From Rotaria sordida (Eukaryota > Rotifera > Eurotatoria > Philodinida > Philodinidae): 64,000 nt of DNA. The stretch is from contig CAJNOL010001253.1 of NCBI GenBank assembly GCA_905250125.1, positions 1 through 64,000 on the forward strand, in the 5' to 3' direction. Position 1 is the stretch's first letter. Each line of letters begins with the position of its first letter. Both the position numbers and the translations under genes were made by a program. Shown one piece after another: positions 57,303 to 64,000 of the stretch. Below the pieces are notes generated by a model. That model was not told where the DNA came from. It saw only the letters and a list, made by a program, of their open reading frames with translations, and did not search any database.

Positions 57303-57311
57303 CTTTATATA
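57303..57311 (-). promoter_or_regulatory. TATA box upstream of the secreted-peptide candidate
   Basis: TATATAAAG on the minus strand, 29 bp before the candidate ATG; it matches the TATAWAAR consensus. In AT-rich DNA such matches also arise by chance. Confidence 0.35.
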
Positions 57312-57860
57312 ACCGTAGACTGCCTATCAAAGAGAAATATATTCGCTGGCCGTCTACCAAAGAGAAATTTGCAAAAACAAAAATTTTTTCTTTTCATGGA
57401 TGGCGAGAGAGATAGATTTGTTTTTGGCTCTCAGAGAGTGATTTTTTTCTCGTAGGTGACGGTGCATATTGTCCCCAATGTAAAGCAATATCATGCATAT
57501 ATTTTCATAGTGACGTCTTTCTATGCATATGAAACCTTAAGCCCTATATACATTGATATATCCTTTTCTCCTTTTTTTTTGTTCTATTCCCATGTGACCG
57601 TAAATGGTAAAAAAAGAACCATTTAATCAACGATTATGCATATGTGACGTTTAGTCATAGGACATTTTTTTTACTATCTCAATGAAAAAAGAGATTTCTT
57701 ATCAGTAAAAAATATATCTAAAAAAATCAGGATTATTTTTCATTACTCGTTTATAAATCTCATTTTTCCTATGAGACTTCAGCATTTGACAGGATAATCC
57801 GATTAAAAGCGATTGAAAACATAATCTACTACATCAATTATTTTTGATTATATCCATATG

Positions 57861-58705
57861 ATGTCTTCTAAGAATATCCCCGTAAACTCGATTATGTCCT
57901 AGGGTAAGAGGTATAGAGGTATAGGAGGTATAGAGGTATAGGAGGTATAGAGGTATAGGAGGTATAGAGGTATAGGAGGTATAGAGGTATAGGAGGTATA
58001 GGAGATATAGGAGGTATAGGAGATATAGGAGATATAGGAGATATAGGAGATATAGGAGGTATAGGAGGTATAGAGGTATAGGAGATATAGGAGGTATAGA
58101 GGTATAGGAGATATAGGAGGTATAGAGGTATAGGAGGTATAGGAGATATAGGAGGTATAGGAGATATAGAAGATATAGGAGGTATAGGAGATATAGAATG
58201 TATAGGAGATATAGCAGATATAGCAGATATTAATTAAGTAGTGCAGATAATCTTTATACAGTGCTTGACTTTGAATAGTGATTCAGTCAGATATATTCAT
58301 TCAAGTTATCGATTCTTGCTCGAAAAGATCAATCATAAAAAATAAATAACTATTTACTGCGTCTCCTACACCTTCTATGCCTAATTCAACTTATCGATCC
58401 TTGCTCGGAAAAATCATTTATAAAAAAAAATAAATGTTTACTGAGTTTCCAATACCTCCTATATCTCTATACCTCCTATATCTCTATACCTCCTATATCT
58501 CTATACCTCCTATATCTCCTATACCTCCTATACCTCCTATATCTCCTATATCTCCTATACCTCCTATATCTCCTATACCTCCTATACCTCTATACCTCTA
58601 TACCTCCTATACTTTCTATACCTTCTATACCTCCTATACCTATATATCTATATACCTCTTACCCTAGGACATAATCGAGTTTCCGGGGATATTCTCCGAA
58701 GACAT
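57861..58705. mobile_element. Foldback element with minisatellite arms
   Basis: The outer ends ATGTCTTCTAAGAATATCCC and, reversed, ATGTCTTCGGAGAATATCCC continue through ACTCGATTATGTCCTAGGG. Inward of them, the left arm (57907-58232) is a tandem array of 8-10-bp units GAGGTATAG / GAGGTATAGGA / GAGATATAG. The right arm (58448-58668) is the same array reversed (CTCCTATAC, CTCTATACC). The roughly 215-bp core is non-coding and itself holds a direct repeat (TATCGATTCTTGCTCG and TATCGATCCTTGCTCG). Long inverted repeats made of short tandem units are the architecture of Foldback (FB) elements. Confidence 0.85.
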
Positions 58706-59353
58706 GTAATCATTATATCAGTCGTAATTTCGTTTTAATCATTAGTGCATTTTAACCTGTTCAATTGATTAAAATCTCAATCAATAAAAAAACTGATTCA
58801 GGGATAAGCAATTGATTATCAAAGATTATACGTGACTTGCCTAATTTAGGTTCCAATACAAATGGAGCACTAACTCTATATTATTACTTCGAAAATAAAT
58901 GAAAAATACGGTTTCCCTGTTGAAATAGAAAAAAAAGAAAAGAAAAATTTTATATTAATTATAAGTTATAAATTTACAAATCGACAGGCACAACCATGTT
59001 GAAATAGCAAAAAAGAAAAAAAAATATTTATAAATTATTATTATTATTATTTTAATTTTGACTTCGTTCATCACTATGTACACAGAGACGAGCACGGGTT
59101 GCGACTCTTCGGAGTGTTCTTGGCACCTCCAGGCTGAGACAAAAAGGTCAGTTACGCGAAGAGAAGCCCTTTTGGACAGTTCAATATTAGGTGTCTCGCA
59201 CAAAAATTAGCGCTAGCTTTATTACAATCAGAGGGAGTGAGAATGTCAATGTGTTAGCATTAGTTTAGCATTATTTTTCACTCTCGCACATGTATCCAGT
59301 GTATGCTGAAGATGGCTATTGGAAAATACTACCTGATGTATCCCAAACGGTGC

Positions 59354-59584
59354 TTGTAGAATCTCAGGTGATTCTCGTAGCATCTCAGATAATGCTTCAG
59401 GCGTGACAGGAGACGCTTTTAGCAGTACAGGTGATGCTATTAGCATCTCAGGTAATGCTTGTAGCGTCTATGGTGATAATTGTACCAGCATAGATGATGT
59501 TTGTAGACGCGCAGGAAATGCTTGCAGCGTCACAGTCGATGCTTGTAACATGTCAGATAATATTTGTAGCAACTCAGATGAGAA
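59354..59584. repeat. 21-bp minisatellite, 11 units, open on both strands
   Basis: Eleven consecutive 21-bp units of consensus TGTAGCATCTCAGGTAATGCT, diverged at a few positions each. As 21 is a multiple of 3, the plus strand reads a seven-residue repeat (GNACSVY, GDNCTSI, GNACSVT) and the minus strand another (SPVLLKA, SPVTPEA). No start context, splice signals or homolog were found, so coding is unproven. Confidence 0.9.
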
Positions 59585-61009
59585 TAGTCTGCATCAGATT
59601 CATCATTATAATTCAGAATAAATCGCAGTGTTTGCTTTTCTTCTACTTCGACATGGGCATGCTTTCGAATTAATAAATTCGATTTATATAAATGATTTCT
59701 TTTGCTTTTTGGCGATTCAATATGGGTGTACATTTCGATTTATAATTTTGATTAATAGATGGCATAGAATTTTTTTTTTCTTTTGCTTTTATGCTCTCGG
59801 AACATGAAAGTGGATTTTTTTGAATTTTTCATTTATATTCAAATTCGAATTAGGCATCTATTCTGATTATGAGGGTACTAATTTGATTTTAATCTGTTCA
59901 ATCGATTGCAAAGGTATTGGCGAATATCAGTACAGTCTATAGAGAATCAAATGATTTGTACTGATACAAGGCATTTTTGTCGAAGTAATAATTGCTAGTA
60001 TAACTATGTTAGATAAAAGTGTCATGTAATCTTTATTAGGATGGAAGTTCTAGAATAAGCATGATATACATGATTGTGAAGAATATAGATGCTTTTTCCA
60101 AAACATAATTTAGATAAAATAATTCGGTAAATTTGGTTTTATTCAATCATAAGTCCAACTAAAACAATAATCCTGTTTAATCGATTTCAAAAAGTGGTAA
60201 TGAAGTGACACTGGTTATTTTCGTAAGTCGAAGGCACACATGAGATGAGTGTAACCTGTGATGATACAAATTGCAAAAGTGTTTTATATACGCAGATGTA
60301 TTGTATAGAAAAAGTGAAATAATGCATACAATTGATTAGTATTGATTAAAATATTTTAATTAATCTCAATCGCCTTTTCTAGTTTTTAATCGATTACTGA
60401 TGTAGTTGCACCATCTCAATTTGAAATAATTCATATACCAATTCCAACTTTAATTTAGTTGCCAGAATTTAACTTGGTGACACATTCATGGTTTCTAAAC
60501 ACGAGCAATTATAAAAGTTCATAAAAAATTAGAGTTTTGCGTTCGAATAGTGAGAAAAGTGACTATATTCGATGTATATGATTGTAATCGATTAAAAAGT
60601 AAGAGGAGATTGAAGCAGATTAACAGGTAGCATAGAATAAGAGCAGATAATTTTCATGTAAAAAAACAGAAAAAATCTGATTTTAATAAATTTTTTGTCA
60701 TTTTTTGCACGAGAAAGATCTCTATTTGTAACTTTTCTTGCTGTTTACAAACCCGTACAATAGTATAAAAAATTGATCAAAATCGGGCCGAAGTCAATTA
60801 TATGAGAATTTTCACCATAACTATTGTGGAACAAAATCCAAATTATTATCGATTTTAATTTGAATTTTAGTGCAGAATAATCGGGTTATTGTTGCCGATT
60901 AAGTTCATAGGATTTCGAAATTTTAATCGACTTTAATCGTTAAAATTTTTTACCGGGCTGAGATTGTGACTCCATTGTAATATAACTTCTCATAATCATA
61001 TGATTGCAA
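59585..61009. other. AT-rich interval with scattered TTAATCGATT motifs
   Basis: No gene recognised. Short motifs such as TTTAATCGAT and ATCGATTAAA recur irregularly between about 59880 and 60960, hinting at an old array. Confidence 0.4.
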
Positions 61010-61400
61010 CGTCTAGCTCTCATTCAATCAAAATTTTCCAAGTCGGCAGTTCAGCCAATCAGATAATTCCGCAATTTTAGTCAAACCAATCAACGTTTTG
61101 CAAATCGAAAATTCAACCAATCGTAGGTTTTACTCATTAAGCTCTTATCTAATTAGTTTTTTCGATACCGACAATCCAGCTACTCGGATGTTTTCGCTAT
61201 CTAGGTCTCGTCCAATCAGGTTTTTCGAGGCTGGATGCCAAGCCAATGGGACATTTTTACTATTTAATTGTCATTCAATCATATTGGTCAAGAATGGGTA
61301 CAGGGCTAATCGGAGGCCTTTATTATCCAGTTCTCGTTTAATCGGAACTCCTATGGCAGAGGTTCGAGGGAATAGGATTATGTTTAAGCTGAGGTTCTAC
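61010..61400. repeat. Degenerate 63-bp tandem array with CCAATC motifs
   Basis: A TCTCxTxCAATCA / GxTTTTTCGA landmark recurs near 61017, 61080, 61140, 61203, 61267 and 61331 (about 63-64 bp). Each unit has a second CAATC (for example AGCCAATCAGAT, AGCCAATGGGAC). The plus-strand frame at 61098-61466 is open because the period is a multiple of three; coding is not supported. Confidence 0.75.
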
Positions 61401-61984
61401 GTAATTAGGCATTTCAGAGCTCAGTTGCTAGGAAATCACGGTTTGGGTAGCTATGCTTCTGGTTGATGAGTTCCTTTCTGTTTAGAGTTCCAGCGAATCT
61501 GACTCTATTGGTTCCAATGTAGCATATAGTTTTATTGACGACATTGTCACTTAAGAAAATATATTCTGCTGTTAGATTTTTTTCTAAAGTTGAGTAAGAA
61601 GACGGTGATATTGATGTGTTCGGTTTTTTTTATTGTTTTTGGCGTTCGAGCGTTATTTAGTGTAGTTGCAGTGGCGTAAAGAAAATCTTCAGTATTCATT
61701 AATTTTGTTGTACAGCTTTGATACAACTTGTTAAATATCTGTGCGACGTTACGCAAGAACGATATAGTAGTTCAATGACGAGCTGACTGTGGTGACCCAT
61801 ACAATCGTCCATTATCAACTTTTAGATGATATTATGAAAATTATGAAAGAAGTTATCATTATCAAAAGGTACGATAAATTGACAGTATTTACTTGAAATA
61901 ATACTACATGTATCTAGGTTTCTGAGTATACGCCACAGACCGAAATTGACTACTAGTATGAAACTGAGAAAAGTGTTTAAAAGT
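61401..61984. other. Interval between the array and the Tc1 remnant
   Basis: No gene, RNA or clear repeat recognised in these 580 bp. Confidence 0.4.
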
Positions 61985-63325
61985 ATCCACCAACGGTAAA
62001 ATGATTGCACTTCGTATTTTTGATCTAAACTATAGAATTTATAATCAAAAAAAGTTTTCTTGGATATATATGAATAATACAAGTGTAGACATTTATAATA
62101 CAAATAAAAATTTAATATAAAGATACAAAGTGTTGATATACTGTTTGACTTTTTTAATATACTGTTGAACGATATTTATAACGATAGGTCACAGTATATT
62201 CATTTTTATTTATTTTGAGTTTTTATTCCTATTTCGTTGTTCGATAATTATGTTTAAAATATATTCGCTGAGTGAAGAACACTGCTGGTATTTTTTATCA
62301 GTGGATGGGGAAAAAGGTTCTATAAATATCTTACAAACAACATGTTCCCTCAACCGTCATGTTACTACGGTACGTCTTACTAATAATTATCATTGCCGTT
62401 ATGGTAATGTGAGTTTTGGACATAGTCCTAGTCGTCGATCTGCACTTGATTCAACACAAATTAAACAACTCGATCGAATCATGCACAAAAATCGATTGGC
62501 TACTGTCGCTGAATTACTATCACTCACACACTTCAATACTACCGAACGTACCATACAACATTATCGTCTTTCTCTTGGTTAGCGTCCACGTAAATCTCCT
62601 ATTAAAATCAAGAACAATAATATGAATGAAGAAAACTGATGCTGATTTGCTGCATTACATCATCATGCTAACATCAAGAAGTATATATTTGAAGAAGAAT
62701 GTTATATCAGTGTACGAATTATACAATAGATTGTTCAGTGTAGACAAGAAGAGCCAACAACCAAGAAAGAAAATTCTTCTTTACGGGTCCATGTTAATTT
62801 AATTGGTTTCATTTGGTGGAATGGTTATGTGTTCCGTTGATTTGATATATGGTTACAAAAGGGATACATATGTTGATACAGTAAATGAAGCTTTATCTGC
62901 AAATATATGAATATTGAATGGATTCTCATTTGTTTCCGACGGCGTCAGATGGCATAGAAGTGCTCAATTCAAACAAAGATGTAAACAGTAGAAATATTGA
63001 GTTATGTGAATGGCCAGATCACAGTTCTGATTTGAACGCAATTGAACTGGCCTGGAATATTATCAAACAGAAAATTAAAGACAAGAATTCAAAGTCACAA
63101 CGTGAACTAGAGAATACAGTCGATGAAGCTTGCAATGAACTATTATTAAATGTTGTTCAAAAATTTATTAAAAAAACTCAAACAATATGTCAACACTTTC
63201 TATGTTCGTATTATAAACGTCTACACTTGTACTATTCATATATATCCAAAAAAACTTCTTTTGATTATAAATTCTGTATTTTAGATCCAAAATACGAAGT
63301 GCAACCATTTTGTCGTTGATGGTAA
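61985..63325 (+). mobile_element. Tc1-like transposon remnant with ~120-bp inverted termini
   Basis: Inverted repeats at 61985-62103 and 63203-63325 share TTGCACTTCGTATTTT, TATAGAATTTATAATC-like sequence and ATATGAATAATACAAGTGTA. Between them, 62400-62580 encodes a helix-turn-helix start (RRSALDSTQIKQLDRIMH, TVAELLSLTHFNTTERTIQ). 62925-63180 encodes the C-terminal motif ELCEWPDHSSDLNAIELAWN with the Tc1-type Glu, followed by IIKQKIKDKN. Several stops and frame breaks lie between, and the first catalytic Asp region is not readable. Confidence 0.85.
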
Positions 63326-63833
63326 GCTTTCGAAACATATCTATTGACTGTAGGTAGAAAATAATTTGTTTCGAAAAAGTTGAATTTTTTCAAAATTATC
63401 GATTTTGTAGGTCCGTTATTTCAATGACGGAGCAATGAAAAAAAAATTCTTTTTACCATTCGATAAATCGTGAAGTTCTACAAATGGCTATTTCCATAGC
63501 CAATGGGAAGGAGAATTAAAAGGATTAATAATTCGAAATCAAGACAGAATTTTTAAATAGTATTCAATTGGAAATATATCTGCAAAGTCATTTCTCATCT
63601 GACTTAAAATACGTACTTTATATTATAAAAAAAATAGATGTAGGTATACAAAAGTAGTTACCTTGTCATTGCGCAATGGTTTTCTACTTTCATTTTGCAA
63701 ACATAAAGATGAGTCATTGTTTATTTTCTATTCTGTGCCGAATGACTGTCGTCTAACATCCGAGCTTGGTTTTTTATTCTTAAGGAAGGAAAAAAGAAAA
63801 AAAAACCCTATTGCATAAGTCCTACTTCCTTTA
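63326..63833. other. Interval upstream of the right-edge gene candidate
   Basis: No repeat or gene recognised. It presumably contains the promoter of the gene at 63885. Confidence 0.4.
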
Positions 63834-63843
63834 TATATAAAAG
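63834..63843 (+). promoter_or_regulatory. TATA box of the right-edge gene candidate
   Basis: TATATAAAAG lies 51 bp before an ATG, leaving room for a start site near 63865 and a short leader. It is an exact match to the TATAWAAR consensus. Confidence 0.45.
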
Positions 63844-63884
63844 ATTCTTCAACTTATTAGTCATTATTTTGTATTTGATCGGCA

Positions 63885-63943
63885 ATGAGTCTGCCGTTTA
63901 AATCACAAAACACAAAGGCTGCTGCTACCAAACGAATCATACG
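63885..63943 (+). CDS. First exon of an unknown gene running off the right edge (candidate)
   Basis: ATG followed by 19 codons (MSLPFKSQNTKAAATKRIIR) ending at a donor, CG|GTATGC; without splicing the frame stops five codons later. Codon use is more GC-rich than in neighbouring genes, and a TATA box sits at a suitable distance. The Lys/Arg/Ala composition is uninformative, and one short exon cannot be identified. The evidence is only the promoter-ATG-donor order, so this may be chance. Confidence 0.35.
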
Positions 63944-64000
63944 GTATGCAGATAAATGAAAGAATGTACTAATGATAATAATGACAACTTTTCTATTGAA

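Noticed and set aside
58434-58667. Pro/Ile/Ser/Tyr repeat protein (PPISPIPPI type)
   Set aside because: Simply the translation of the CCTCCTATA minisatellite arm of the foldback element.
59090-59190. Possible tRNA-like GC-rich stretch (CGGGTTGCGACTCTTCGGAG)
   Set aside because: Could not fold a cloverleaf with a T-loop GTTCGAATC or acceptor-stem pairing by eye.
61098-61466. 122-codon plus-strand frame across the 63-bp array
   Set aside because: Open because the repeat period is a multiple of three; no signal or homology.

Overview
This window is AT-rich animal nuclear DNA. All introns I could place are GT-AG, most are 50-90 bp, and about ten have grown to 0.5-2.3 kb by taking in transposon-derived sequence. 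The gene set (SETDB1, RSBN1, MED6, MALSU1, FDXR, SLU7, a TSPAN13/31-type tetraspanin, a Shaw-type Kv channel) is metazoan. AT-rich codon use, tiny introns, abundant Tc1/mariner and MITE debris and apparent leader acceptors before most start codons would fit a rotifer (bdelloid-like) or another compact lophotrochozoan. That placement is a guess from general features, not a proof. No rRNA, tRNA, CRISPR, retroelement or bacterial insertion was recognised.

Layout. 1-580 (+): last exons of a leucine-zipper/membrane-segment protein, interrupted by a hAT-type MITE with a perfect 8-bp target duplication. 1262-24861 (-): a same-strand run of MALSU1, FDXR, MED6, SETDB1 and RSBN1 (two mitochondrial proteins, a Mediator subunit, an H3K9 methyltransferase and a JmjC-type protein). 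27622-28371 (+): a small membrane protein with a C-terminal chromo-like domain. 28.5-29.9 kb: two TA-flanked MITEs. 30460-37448 (-): SLU7, tetraspanin and F-box/LRR gene, about 130 bp apart. 37.4-42.6 kb: repeats only. 42596-54086 (+): 14-exon ankyrin/IQ-like gene, KAPKxP-repeat protein, Shaw-type K+ channel. 54.1-64 kb: gene-poor repeat land with a 93-bp satellite, a foldback element whose arms are minisatellite, a 21-bp minisatellite, a 63-bp degenerate array and a Tc1 remnant. It also holds two TATA-box-associated short coding candidates (57050-57274 minus, and 63885 plus, which runs off the edge).

How it works together. Most coding exons were joined by hand; each model closes in frame and ends at a stop. 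At three minus-strand junctions (FDXR to MALSU1, F-box to tetraspanin, tetraspanin to SLU7) the order is stop, AATAAA, 35-75 bp, T-rich AG acceptor, ATG. This is the arrangement expected of polycistronic units resolved by spliced-leader trans-splicing. Nine of twelve complete genes carry a splice acceptor 0-25 nt before the ATG. The repeat fraction is almost all Tc1/mariner or MITE type, with several nested or paralogous copies that let insertion histories be read.
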